Part shown: one piece after another, positions 35,601 to 46,894 of the stretch
Layout of the letters: every line of letters starts with the position of its first letter
Position numbering within the stretch: the first letter of the stretch is position 1
Assembly: GCA_030549495.1 (NCBI GenBank)
Contig: JAUIRK010001051.1
Coordinates: 682,001 to 746,000, forward strand
Reading direction: 5' to 3'
DNA from: Nectonema munidae
Taxonomy: Eukaryota > Nematomorpha > Nectonematoida > Nectonematidae
DNA: 64,000 nucleotides
The notes under the pieces: generated by a model
The model's database searches: none
The model's input: only the letters and a program-made list of their open reading frames with translations
What the model was told of the DNA's origin: nothing
Translations under genes and position numbers: made by a program

Positions 35601-36468
35601 AATTTTGGTATAGTTTTAGGAGGCTTGCTACAATAAGAAAGCACTGAGATTCTTCTAATATTGATGAATTTTATCATACCCTATTAAATATTTTATGTAG
35701 ATGATATCATATGTCGCAAAAAGCTTCTCCTTAATGATAATAATCAAAAAGATCTTGTTATTTCAGGATAGGATTGGGGCTGATTCTGATTCCTAATCAT
35801 AATATTTTTTTTAAAACCGAAAATCAGAATCAGAACCTAAATCAGACCATAGATAATCAGATAAACTGTGATTATTTTTGAACATTTTAATTAGTGTAAT
35901 TAAGCTATTATAGCTTGTAATTTAAAATACTTAATAAATTACGGTAAAAAAACAAAGTTTTTCAGAGTTAGAGCATAAATTATTCTTAAAAATAAAAAAG
36001 TATTAATGACAAGTTTTTTTGACATTTCATTTTGAAGTCCAAATAGGGTTTTTTTGTAATAAAGTAAAATATTTCTATTGTTGTTGTTGTTGCTTCAGTT
36101 CTCATTATTAGCGCGACCAGTCAGCCAAAAAACAACTTTTATTTGAATCTGAGTGAACAGTTGACAGTCGCATTGATGCCTAAGTGTAGTACGAAAACCA
36201 ACCCAGAAGGCGTCACACCATGCTACTGCAGGGGCTCCACGAGTAAAACCCTTGTTTAATTTTTGTGACTTTACATAAAGTTCGACTTATGCTGAGTTAC
36301 TGACAATACCACATATGCGTTGTATGCTACATATACGCTAGATACCTTTTTTTGTATCACGTGGTTTTGCGAAACCAGCGAATAAAACCTCCACAGATGT
36401 GAGGTCGATGTCTGCATTGTTTTCTGAATTCGATTCTCTCACTCCTCAATATTTTTATCTTATTAGAA
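35601..36468. other. Intergenic DNA 5' of the golgin gene
   Basis: No ORF of interest. The 80 bases before the golgin ATG are mixed in composition and end in a pyrimidine-rich stretch plus ATTAG, which looks like a splice acceptor two bases before the ATG. Confidence 0.4.
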
Positions 36469-36547
36469 ATGGAAGAGACGAAAGAAAGCTTTGCATCTTT
36501 GGAGACGAGACTTCAGCAGCAGTCTTCATTGCTCGAAAAGTATGAAC
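36469..36547 (+). CDS. GCC1: Golgin coding exon 1
   Basis: The exon encodes MEETKESFASLETRLQQQSS and LLEKYE plus one base of a histidine codon. Read on past the donor it meets a stop within 13 codons, which supports the splice. Confidence 0.7.
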
Positions 36548-39500
36548 GTAAAATGAGCGGTATTTTTACCTCACTTTTCTAGACCCTTCATCAACCAAGT
36601 CTCGATATCACGCATTTCTACTTTGAAATGGCAACTGGGAGCTCCATTTCATAATGCTATGCTCAAAATTCTTTCGATTACCCCTTTAACGCCCAATGTC
36701 GACTTTACAAAAATATAATCGGCTGCGTTTATCAAAGCTCTTTAATACAAATCTTCTGCTTTACATTAGATATCGTCTGATTATTCTGGTCGTTAACGGA
36801 ATCCGAGAAAACTTCTCAAGTGTTGTTGATGTGACCTTTCACTCCTTAAAAATAAATGTTTCAATAAAGTTAGCAAATTTTTTAATCTCTAACTAACTAA
36901 AATTGAGCATGTATTTAGGTAGTTATTATTTTTAAAATTTTTGATGTTATTTTAGCTTCATTTATTTTTAATTAACAAATGAATTTAATGTATTTATTTT
37001 TCAGTTTATTTTTTAACTTTATAAAAATATTTTTTATATAAAAGAATTTAAGTAATAAATTCCTAAAAAAGAGCTATCTAATTTTTTATACTTATATATA
37101 TATAAATAATATAGTGGAGTGACGCAGCTACGAAGTGTGGTCTCAGTACGCATGATATCCCCCCCCCCCCCCCCATATGAAATACGTTATAGTTTACATT
37201 CAAGGATAAGAGCTCTTACCTCTATTTTTTGCTTCCTACACCTTCCTCATATCTCCATTTTTTTAATTAGATTTGATTTGTGCTTACAAAAAATTGAATC
37301 AAGAAAAAGATAGTCTTTATGCGGCCCTCAAATCGCAAAATCCTTCTCACTTGGAAAAATTCGCTTGTCGCGACAAAGCTGTAAGCTATTTCAAATGTCT
37401 TTTTCACTTAACAAAACTAGGATGAAGTTCAATCTAAGGGAGTCCTTGTGTTGAAAAACATATGGAATTGATTTGCAAGATTTTTGCTATTTAGGTGTTA
37501 TTGAATATATACCTCTAGTCCCTGTGTATGTTTGTACGTAGCCTTCTTTACCTTTTTTGTGTTCTAAGATTTTTCATTCAGATGTTGTCGTGAACTGAGC
37601 AATAGAAAATGATCAAGATGTCTTTGGCCTTTGATTTTCCTATTTCATTTTATAACAAGTGTTTATCCCCTAGTGATCTAATGAATGACCTAGCTTTCAA
37701 GCGAACACATGGTTAGTGTGAAATTTCGTAAAACTAACAGAACTAACGATAAATGAGTTTTGTCTCCATGACAGCCACAGAATGCTGGCTCTGGATCAAG
37801 ATGTAGGATTTAACTTAATGGATAAAATTTACTTGAGGCACCGTCTAAATCAGGGCTTGTCAACCTTTTTGTCTAAATCGCACACTATGAAGTAAAAATA
37901 GAGGGAAAATTTTCCACCCTTTTTTCAAAAATGATTAATTCCATTTATATCCTATAAATTCTTCCTAAAATATTTCTTTTACAGATTCCATATTACAAGA
38001 AAAATCTTCTATTTAAAGCTCAAAAAATCCTCGATTCTGAACAATAAGTGATCTTTCTGCTGAGATTTGTGATTAGAAAAATCTTGTTTTGATCGAAATT
38101 CTGGCTTTATTAAGTTCTTGTTTTGTTTATATACATTCAATGCTGAAATATTTTCTAAAAAAATTACCCACGTGAATTCCATTTTCTCGCAAAAGCGGGC
38201 GATTCGCCACGGTTGAGAAACTGGCTAAATTATGTATGCCTTGTGTACCCGTCACTTTTCTAACACTTCTTACTTTGAATCGGCCTGACTGATCATAAAC
38301 GTAGAAGTGCCAACATTTTGTCTATGTGTTAGGCAATTGAAAATCGTTGACTCCAATGTGGCCAGAGTAAAGTTTTGCGTGGTCTTTCTGCGCTAAGTTT
38401 GTCAAGGTATATATTTGAAGTAATGGGGATTTGTGAGTGCATCTTTTGTTTTGATTCATCACGTTTGTTTTGGGATGTTGATTTGATGTAGTGGTGTGTT
38501 GAGTTTATTGGGATGGAGTGTGCTAACGTAATTTTTGTTAGCTTGTGTTAGTAATTGTGTTAGTCTTGTTTGCTCTAAGAATTTTTGCAAGCGTGGTGTA
38601 AAATAGTTTTTCCATTGTTAAAACCATTTTGTTTTCATGTGTTTTTGGGATTTGGTTGTGTACTAAAGTTGATGAGGTATTACTTGTTTTTCAACTTTGA
38701 CTCTTAAGTTTGATGTATGTTTGTTTATTTCAGGGGCACTTTTTGTACCCGCAAGTCTCAGGAGTCCCGCAAATTAATTTTTACCCGCATAGATTCAGAA
38801 GTAAATATTTGCGTAAACTTACCATTGATTGAACTCATTAGCACAATTGAACCGACTGACAATTGTGCTAACAGAACACTAATTTTATTACGTTTCAGCA
38901 GGCGGAGGGAGTCGAAGTGTTAAACATCTGACTCCCACCTGAAGCACTTACAAAAGGTATTCGGTAATTTTATCGTGGTAACTTCATCGTGGAAATTTCA
39001 TTGTATAGTAAATCCATCGTGATGCAATACATCGTTGGTATTTTCATCGTTAAGTATTTTCATCGTATAGTGATTACATCGCGAGATTTATGGATTAACC
39101 GCATAATCCGCCGCATTGTCAATGATTTTGAAAATCGTGACCTAAATGATTATTATTATTATTATACCTTAGAGGTATTGCTCATAACTTTTTTTTTTAA
39201 TTGTTTCTATTTTTCCAATTTGTAATAAATTAGTTATCGCAATAATCTTTTTTGAAATAAGGAATAATTTATTACATATATAAATTGGTATTTTTTTCTT
39301 AAAAATAAAGTTTTTTATTAAAAAAAAACAAATGATTATTTTTAGATATAATATACCAAATAATGACTGAAAAGACGAAGGTTAAAATAGGTTAAAGGGA
39401 TTTTTATGAAACTAAAAAAACACAAAGATTAATATATATATATATTATTTTTTTTAATTAAATTAGATACTTTTTTTTAACTTTTCTTAAATATTAAGAA

Positions 39501-42500
39501 ATTTTAACATATTTCAAGGATATTTAAGTCAGAAAGAGATATTGTTTTATTTTGTCATTATAGCCTGATAATATGAAAACCTTATATTTAAGAATTAGTT
39601 TTTTAATGTTATTAAGAACATTTACAAAAGTTCGTAATAAACGTAAAAAAAATTATAAAGGGATATTTACAAAAAAAAACATTGAGCGTCAAGCATAAAA
39701 TTAGTATGATGATGTAATTACTGCACGATGAAAATACTTGACGATGAAAATACCGACGATGCATTGAATCACGATGAATTTACTATGCGATGAAACTATC
39801 ACGATGAAGTTACAGTGAACCCTTACAAAACTTCGACTCGAAGTACACATTAGCATATATTCATTCATATTCTAGTTTCTTACTCTGACTGGTAATTTTT
39901 TCTGAAACTGAGACGACTCTTGTTTTCTCAAAATCCCCCGCTCTAACTCCACACTCTGCTTTTCAGAATGATTTCATAAGTTTTAAGGAAATTTGTTTTC
40001 GCATTGTTGCTATCGAGACGCTTTATCTCCTTATTTTTTGTATATAATATTACTCAATGCTATCTAAGCTTACTTTCCGTTTTCAATGTCCCCCACTTTT
40101 GATTTATTGTATAAACCGACAGACTTCATATGTTATTTCTAAAAATGTAATAATTTGCTAAACAATTTCACTTCAAAGTATATTTCCCATCTTTAATTGA
40201 TAGATATGGCAGAATTAACAAACTTTTAGAAGTTATCCTAAAAACATCAAAAGATTTTTACACTAAAAATAATGTGTTTGTGCCACAATTTACATAGCGG
40301 CGTTTTTTTAGCATTTGATTTCAAATCAAATCGGAAAATGTATGAGGCATTGATGCAAAATTGAATAAATAAAGCTTTTTAGTTGATAGATATAACAATC
40401 AAACGTAAAATAAAGAAAAATGAATTAACAGCGTTGTTCACTTTTTTAAAGTAGGGGTGTCGATAAGCTAAAGAAATTGCAAAAAGTTTTATTTATCTTT
40501 ATGAATTTAAATTTATATTCTAGCACGCCGTAACCAACACGACAATCGACATGGTGTGTCCCTTCTTTCATTGAAGAAGGCGATGAACTAAGCATTATTC
40601 ACTATACTTCAATGATGAAATTTTATTGGCTTAAAAAATTCAATGAAATAAAGAAGGGTGTTGTGTGTTGGATGCATTTCTACACAAACATGACAAATGC
40701 ACCTTTGTCATACATCTTTTCCAAGATACGTAGCTTGCTATTGGAGTCGTGTGAAGTAAAACTCTCCACGATGAATTGCAGGGCTCGTAAAAGCGAATAG
40801 GATTTAGAATTAGGGCTATTTAACGAGATTTAAGCACATTCCAGCGTAGATTAATCTGAAAATTCATTAAGTGGATTGTAATTTAAAATAGTCTAGATCA
40901 ATTTTAATTTTTTCAACCGTCCAATTGAATTTCAACGCAGCTCTCTTATTTTTCATTAAGAACATGCCAGTTTTTAAAAATGTAAACTAAAAACACCTCT
41001 AAATACTTCAAAAAAAGTTTCAAAATTTGTTAAAGTATTTAAATTTAAATTAACCCTAATTAATTTTTTTTAGTTTTTTTTGAAAAATGTGAAAATATTT
41101 AAATTATAAACTATTTATAAATAGTCTAACGCCTTAATTAGTTATTTTATTTGCTAGTGAATCAAAATTATGTTGATGGATTAGTTTCTGAAAGAGTCAA
41201 AGTTCACCAAACTCGTTCAAATTCAGTTTTTTTACGAACCAATGAATGTACATAAAATTTGGCAAAAGCCAGCCCTGACTGTGCAGTGCTTCATTTGGAG
41301 TATTGCAGAGATTTGCAAACGATTATGTTATAAAAATGTTTTTGTGCTTCAGTGTGTAATTTAGGATTTCTGATGTTTAGAGATTGTTTGGGTGTTGTCT
41401 TGAGTTTTATGTATAATTTAAAGCACGAATTTTTTTCTTTTATTTGTACTTTTTAATGGGAGGTCTTTTATTTTAAACTTATTTAGCCGATGCTAAAATC
41501 CCCTGTCAAAATATTTAACGCGTAGGCATTTAAATATTTATTTTGACTAGTAAAACTCGGATTGATAAGCGTATATAAAGAACGTGTTATTTCGATAAAA
41601 ATGGAACGGTGACTGTTTTTTGATGCGCGTTGCGTTCGTCCCCCATCTGAAAGCTTTTCGTTTCTTTTTAGATTCAAGTCGTTTCTCCGATCAACATGGA
41701 AAGGAGAGTGAAGAAATGCAGTGCAGCCTCGTCTCTGCATTCCTCCAACTCCGTCATTGAAAGTCTTCGCACAGAAAACGATTCCTTAAAGTCGAAACTT
41801 TTTGTGCAGAATCAGCAGATTAGTGAGTTTGGCGGCATTCTGGAGAAGAGACTGCGTGAAGAAAATGACAAAGTGGAAAGAGATTTCCAGGATAAGTGCA
41901 GTGGTCTCGATGCGGAACGCGAACTTCGTATCCAGTGTTTGGAGAAGAGACTGAATCAGATGTCGCGTGTGCCTAAATGCAACTGCCATGAAAAAACACG
42001 TGAACTGCGCTCTTCGCTTAAGGAGGAAAAAAAAGTAATGCGGGTCCCAGCTCACGAAGTGTCTGTCGAAAAAAGGAGTGGACAAAATCACTTTGAGAAG
42101 TTGAATGAGGTTTTGAAAAGAGTGCGCAACTTCAAGGAAAAGGAAATAGCGCTTCTCACGATCAGTTTTCTAGACTTTTTTGATAAGGAGTTTCCTTCTT
42201 GGCTTCTTAAGTTCGGTGGCGACTTGATGAAATTGCTTCGTGATCACAGTCGAACTCATGACTTCGTCAAAATCGACTTGACAGAAAAACTGGAATTAGC
42301 GCAAGAAAAAAGAAAAGAAGTTGAGAGGCGCGTGCTCAAGCTGCTCGAAGAGAAGGACCTCAAGATCAAGCATCTACTGAAAAAAGCTCAGGAGCGGGAA
42401 AGACACTCTGATGGGTACCTCTGCTTGCCCAACCGCGAGCACGAGTTGTCCATAACTTTGGCCTCTCAGGCCAAGCTCTTGAAGGAGCGGATTGAGAGAG

Positions 42501-42745
42501 GTGAGAAGTATTTCTCCTGTCAAGAACGTCTCTACCTCGAACAGTTGGAAGCTTTGAAGGGAGAGTTGCGTAAAATGGAGCAGGATAAAAAGTGTGTGCG
42601 CGATATCTCAATGGTTCAGCATGTGCGCAATTTGCTTTGCAATTTGAACAAAAGCAAGCGAAGTGACAAGACCCTTAGGAAGCCTATTTTACTCGCCCTC
42701 TCGAAATCTTTGAACATTCCCTACGATAACATTTCTTCCCTATAA
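36469..42745 (+). CDS. GCC1: GCC1/GCC88-like golgin, three coding exons
   Basis: Exons 36469-36547, 37271-37380 and 41672-42745 join in frame with GT-AG borders (GAAC|gtaaaa...attag|ATTTG; AAAGCT|gtaagc...tttttag|ATTCAA), giving 420 residues. GCC1 (GCC88) is a trans-Golgi coiled-coil tether for endosome-derived vesicles, held by a C-terminal GRIP domain that binds ARL1. The N-terminus LEKYEHLICAYKKLNQEKDS follows GCC1 (ARLKDVVRAYKSLLKEKEAL). The middle is charged coiled coil (LRTENDSLKSKL, KLELAQEKRKEVERRVL, LLEEKDLKIKHL). The end QHVRNLLCNLNK to LALSKSLNIPYD (about 377-420) occupies the GRIP position but has His380 where GRIP has its key Tyr. Human GCC1 has 775 residues, so the coil is much shorter. 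AATAAA lies about 90 bases after the stop (42837). An unseen middle exon in the 4.3-kb intron is possible. Confidence 0.72.
36678..36800. mobile_element. TTAA-family MITE in golgin intron 1
   Basis: The ends are CCCCTTTAACGCCC and, read back, CCGTTAACGACC. The body shares AGCTCTTTAATACAAATC and TTAGATATCGTCTGATTAT with the inverted copy at 62119-62255 almost base for base. The outer TTAA has decayed to TTA(C) here. Confidence 0.65.
37271..37380 (+). CDS. GCC1: Golgin coding exon 2
   Basis: The exon encodes LICAYKKLNQEKDSLYAAL and then KSQNPSHLEKFACRDKA, and ends at a good GTAAGC donor. It is too short to stand out as an ORF and was found through its match to GCC1. Confidence 0.72.
37854..38226. 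mobile_element. hAT-type MITE in golgin intron 2
   Basis: The left end CAGGGCTTGTCAACCTTTTT and the right end, read back, CAGTTTCTCAACCGTGGCGA have the CAG...TCAACC look of hAT termini. The flanks TCTAAAT and GCTAAAT resemble a worn target duplication. No transposase is present. Confidence 0.55.
38956..39822. mobile_element. MITE with terminal ATCGT motif arrays, copy A
   Basis: The 867-bp element is flanked by a perfect 8-bp duplication TTACAAAA (38948-38955 and 39823-39830). It starts GGTATTCGGTAA and ends TTACAGTGAACCC. The first 125 bases hold eight ATCGT-like words (TCATCGTGG, TCATCGTATA and similar) at intervals of 11-17 bases, and the last 110 bases hold six in inverted orientation. 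The AT-rich middle has no coding capacity. A second copy lies inverted at 50982-51758. Confidence 0.85.
40680..40810 (-). pseudogene. Possible exon or gene fragment on the opposite strand of the golgin intron
   Basis: The minus strand reads ALQFIVESFTSHDSNSKLR and ILEKMYDKGAFVMFV before a stop (40680-40682). Base composition is close to that of the host exons and unlike nearby DNA. An acceptor-like cttttacgag precedes it. I do not recognise the protein, and no second exon was found. Confidence 0.25.
41672..42745 (+). CDS. GCC1: Golgin coding exon 3 (coiled coil and GRIP-like end)
   Basis: The exon opens with IQVVSPINMERRVKK after a pyrimidine-rich acceptor and runs 357 residues to TAA at 42743-42745. 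The open frame begins exactly at the acceptor, since a TAG sits in the acceptor itself. If the gene model is wrong, ATG 41696 would be an alternative start of a 349-residue protein. Confidence 0.85.
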   Translation: MQVVSPINMERRVKKCSAASSLHSSNSVIESLRTENDSLKSKLFVQNQQISEFGGILEKRLREENDKVERDFQDKCSGLDAERELRIQCLEKRLNQMSRVPKCNCHEKTRELRSSLKEEKKVMRVPAHEVSVEKRSGQNHFEKLNEVLKRVRNFKEKEIALLTISFLDFFDKEFPSWLLKFGGDLMKLLRDHSRTHDFVKIDLTEKLELAQEKRKEVERRVLKLLEEKDLKIKHLLKKAQERERHSDGYLCLPNREHELSITLASQAKLLKERIERGEKYFSCQERLYLEQLEALKGELRKMEQDKKCVRDISMVQHVRNLLCNLNKSKRSDKTLRKPILLALSKSLNIPYDNISSL

Positions 42746-43000
42746 CCCTTTCTACTTCGACATTGATGATTATGAAGGAAAGTGGAAAGCTACGCAGAAA
42801 ATATTTATAAGATAAAGATCGATTAACGAATACATAATAAATATATTTAATTTGTTTCTTTCTAGTAATTTTGTCTCCAGATCACCATTCAATGAATTCA
42901 GCATTATAAATTTCTATTTTATATATGGTCGGTCGAGTCTGGGTCAAAAGGCCTATAGAGATAATTCCAACTCTCTAAACTTGGTTAAGGATTTAAGTTG
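42746..43000. other. 3' UTR and spacer after the golgin gene
   Basis: AATAAA at 42837-42842 is the likely polyadenylation signal. Nothing else is seen before the LINE relic. Confidence 0.45.
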
Positions 43001-45240
43001 TCGAAGGTAGAGAGTCCCACATGTTCTATCGATATCTTCTCCATTCTTCCCTACTAAGTAAATGATCTAGCCATTGTAACGATTTTTTGGATAGGTATTC
43101 TATTGTTTGATGCTTTGAATTGCTTTAAACATGTAAATGAAGTCTATATTTACTTCTTGCTCTTTTAACTCCTCCGTATTACAGCATCTTTGATATCTTG
43201 TTATATCGTTGAACATTTTTATTACTTTTAAAATATCTTTTCCATTTTCAACCAATTCCTTAACTTGATACATTTTGATGTCATCATCTTATGTTGAGAA
43301 TTCTTCCTTAAACTCAGTATTCAAGTCCATTTACTACTGTAGGTATCACCATTCAAGACATCAATCTTAATTTCAGACACAGCCAAAGATTTTTGTCGTT
43401 CCATACCTTATTGAGTCTTCCTGAAGCAGTACTAATTTTTGCTTAACAGAATTCATATTGTTTGTAAATAGGATTCCTAGATATTTATAGGTACTTTCTA
43501 TTTTCTCGTCTTTAACATGATGTTCAACAATTCTTGCTTTTTCCCATTTTTATTGCTTTAGTTATTTGTTGGCTTCGGAAATTTTGTAAAAACAAAGAAG
43601 AACTTTATTCGATTGTACTAAATTTTAATTTAGTATAACTAATGCCGGAGCCAACAAAATTAAAAAGTTTTAGAATGATAATCAACATATTATAAAAGTG
43701 ACATTATCTAACCCTAACCATAAACCAAAAAAATCTCTTCTTGTTTTTGCAAATATATCATAAAAAATAACAATATTTAACACTAACCACAAGCCTAAAA
43801 ATCTCTATTATTAACAGAGTTAGATTAGAAAATATACTATAATTCCTTTTTAATACTCTAAAAATTAGTTATAGTACCATGATAACATATAGATATTATT
43901 AAAAATAGCCTCTCTATTCCTTTTCAAAAACAATAATTTTTACCAAATTGTCTTCCTGTTTTTATTATTTAAAATCAAACAGGGAGGAATTATAGAGAGG
44001 TATCAAATTAAAAAGGCACAGTAAAATCTAGGTATATCGTATAAATATGTAGTTGAATGGATGAACATTCATAAACACAATGACTGACTCTGTTGTCTAC
44101 CCATTTTTATATATTAAATCTTGAAATAAAATCAATAACTTTTTTCCTACATTTTTCAACTATAGAAAATACCTTATCCGTAGTTCCTCTTCCTTGTCCA
44201 AATCCTGATTGCTCTTCCTATAATATCTTTTCTCTATTCTTTCTTGCATTATTTTTATCAAAAGCTTGAAAGCATGCCGTAAAAGTCTTTCTGCTTTATA
44301 ATTTTCCTTGATTTTCTCGTCTTTTTTTTGTAAATTGTTATGATTTCTATTCAATTCGAATCACAATTCTCAAGTTTTTGTCTTATCCATGTTTGCTTAG
44401 CTAGTTAATTTGCATTCATTTTCATCTTCTCTACATTTACGCTGATGTGCTTCTTTATTTTCTTCAGTAGGGTTTTGGTTTTTTTCTTTTTTTTCGTCTC
44501 TCCTTTCATCACATTTCTTCAGCGCTTATTTTGTTATCCACTGTTTCTTTCTTATTTTTTATCCAAATTTTTTTTACTCTTTCTTTCAAAATTTCAATTC
44601 CTGTTTCCCATTTTCTCTCCGCATTGACTTCAATTTTTTCCGAAAATTGTAAAGCTAATATTCACTTCTTTTCCCAACTTTCTTTAATCATTTTAACTTT
44701 TCTGAACTAAAATTTAGTCTTTTTTATATTATGACAAATTACGCCTTTAACCCATTTACGACCAATGTTCCCATTTTGGAACATAAGTAATTTCATCTTT
44801 GTCTGCTTTTTTCAATGACTTTGAATATAAATCGTCTGCGTTTTTTTAGATATCGTCTGCTTTGCTTGGTCTTAAATGGGTTAAACGTGGCTTTGACATT
44901 TGCTAAAAGCAGATTGTGGTCACTTCCAAAGTGTGCCGCACTGACCCCCTTTCTATCTCTCACTGATGATCTCCATCTCTTTCAAACAACGATACAGTCT
45001 ATACAATTTTTATGGACTTGATCTAGGTGGTTCCAAGTATGTATTTATGCTTACCCTTTGTCCAGAGTAAGAATTCATTGTACTCAATTCTCTTCCTTTA
45101 CAAAATTCTATTAGCCTGTTCCTTCTTTCATTCTGACTTCCAAAGCCAAACCTTCCCGTCACTTTTTCGTAGCCCTTAAATGGTTATTTGCAATTTTGCT
45201 ATTAAAATCGCCCATAACAATTAACATATCTCCAAGGGAT
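43000..45240 (-). mobile_element. LINE relic with endonuclease and reverse transcriptase pieces
   Basis: In minus-strand order: the endonuclease block GDMLIVMGDFNSKI-type (near 45180-45240) and the later FGSDHNLLLANVKATF (near 44880-44935); then a reverse transcriptase piece reading QSGFGQGRGTTDKVFSIVEKC in a shifted frame (near 44150-44215); then VEHHVKDEKIESTYKYLGILF (near 43470-43530). Many frameshifts and stops mark it as old. A TTAA-family MITE (44747-44884) is inserted into it, so the LINE is the older of the two. About 400 bp of unrelated repeat at 43.6-44.1 kb interrupts it. Confidence 0.6.
44747..44884. mobile_element. TTAA-family MITE inserted into a LINE relic
   Basis: TTAA at 44747-44750 and 44881-44884 flank the ends CCCATTTACGACC and, read back, CCCATTTAAGACC. 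Internal ATCGTCTGC words match the other copies. The LINE coding sequence resumes on both sides. Confidence 0.7.
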
Positions 45241-45483
45241 GCACATCCTCAAAATTATTTGGGGGGGGGGGCGAAATTTTTTTCTTGCAATTTTCAAAAT
45301 TAGTGGTCTGGAAATACCAAGGGAGACCAAATATTCAAGAAATCCTTTAAAATAGAGTGTATTCAACGCATACCTAAAGTCCTAAATTTATAAGACTACT
45401 TTATATTTTTTTTTACAAAATTGGTGAATTTAAATACTATACTTCCAGCGAAAATATTTTAATTAAATTTGCATATCGAATAT

Positions 45484-46035
45484 CGTGCGCAGAAAAAATT
45501 CCCCCAATTAAAAAGTAGGAAAAAACGCCCCTAGTAAAAATGCTCCAATTTAAAATTAGGAAAAAATGCCCCAACACAAAAAAAATTCAAAAAATTATTA
45601 ATTAAAATTAAAAAAATTTTTTTTTTAAAAAGATATGTCAAATAAAGGTTTTTTTGTAAAAAAAAAAGTTAACTTTTCATCTAAAACATTTAAAATTTAA
45701 TTAAAGTAAACTAAAAAACTCAGTATACGACAATTTTTTAAATACAAAAAAATTATAAAACAGCAAATATTTTTGGACTTTGTGTGTATCAGAACACTAT
45801 CTAAATATAATTTGTATTTTAACTGATTTTAAGAACACATTCCCACAAATTTGCACCTTTGCTATTGTTTTCAAGAACTATAAAGAAAAAACCCCTATAG
45901 ATTAAGAAATTTTAGAAATTTAGCCTTTAAAAACGGTACCAAATAAAAATATTTTTATAATTAAAAAATTCTCAAAATCAAAAATTAGGGGGCATTTTTT
46001 CCTACTTTTTAATTGGGGCATTTTTACCTACAACC
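45484..46035. mobile_element. MITE with a perfect 9-bp target duplication
   Basis: The 552-bp element is flanked by ATCGAATAT on both sides (45475-45483 and 46036-46044). Inverted ends share CCAATTAAAAAGTAGGAAAA followed by A.TGCCCC/A.CGCCCC. The interior is AT-rich and non-coding, with extra copies of the same words (near 45545-45575). A 9-bp duplication is the usual mark of Mutator-like elements, so a non-autonomous MULE is the best guess. Confidence 0.75.
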
Positions 46036-46539
46036 ATCGAATATACACTAGTTTAAAAAAATCCAAAATTGTTAGGGGGAATAGGCTTTTCATTTGAAAA
46101 ATGAAGTAGTCTACCAGGCACATCACAGGAATTGATGAAAGGATATTTGATTCATAGAGAAAACAAATAACTGAAGGTTGGATATTTTTATATGAGTGAA
46201 TGTAGTCTAAAGGCAAAGAGTCTACTAGACACCCTGCGATGTTTATATGAAAAAATGTGATTGATTCAGGGGCAAGGTTATAAAACGAAGTTATAATTGT
46301 GCAAACAAAAAAATAAGATCGCATTATTTCATTTTACTCAGCATCATTCAAAAATAGTTTAAAAGCTAAGTTGATACAAGCTACAAAAAATAAAATAACT
46401 GTTAACATTTTGCAATGATTTGCCTTTTATAACTTTTAAGGAAAAAAGTCTATCAGAAAAAGTTATAGAGCTTACAAAAACAAAAAATTTTAGAGCATAA
46501 CTTAAGTTTTTTGAAAACTAATTTGACGTATCCCCTACA

Positions 46540-46630
46540 GCATACTCTATGGGTGGCATGGCAGGTTGGTTGATATGATGGACATAGCACGGAAGCCTCT
46601 GGATTCGATTCCTCATTGATACGAATTTGT
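46540..46630 (+). repeat. tRNA-derived SINE-like fragment
   Basis: GGGTGGCATGGCAGGTTGGT resembles an A-box region and CTGGATTCGATTCCTC a B box. No acceptor stem is present. Confidence 0.35.
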
Positions 46631-46894
46631 TCATAGTTTGACATAAGCGGTACATCAGTGTCTGGTCAATGAAAATACATCCGATGCACCTTACCTTTTA
46701 CTCAAAATTGAAAAATTTGCTACATAATTAACATAAAAGAGAAAGGAAACAAAATAAACTAATAAAGCAATTTTCATTATTTTAAAATGGAACCGTCTGT
46801 TCTCAGAATAATTTTAAAATAATAGGAGGCATAAAGAATGAGAGTTTATTTGATATTTTCAAGTTTTTATAAGCAGCAAAAGCTTATTTTATTA

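Larger units (their letters stand above)
37381..41671 (+). other. Golgin intron 2
   Basis: The intron is 4291 bp. It contains a hAT-type MITE (about 37854-38226), the 867-bp MITE with motif arrays (38956-39822) and a possible minus-strand exon relic (about 40680-40800). A 68-codon plus-strand ORF at 38717-38923 resembles nothing known to me. Confidence 0.6.

Noticed and set aside
39150-39165. CRISPR-like or satellite array in the ATCGT-rich DNA
   Set aside because: The words are short, unevenly spaced, inverted at the two ends and confined between target duplications, which marks a transposon.
42366-42611. Minus ORF of 81 codons inside the golgin exon
   Set aside because: It is antisense to a long coding exon with splice-consistent borders and has no motifs of its own.
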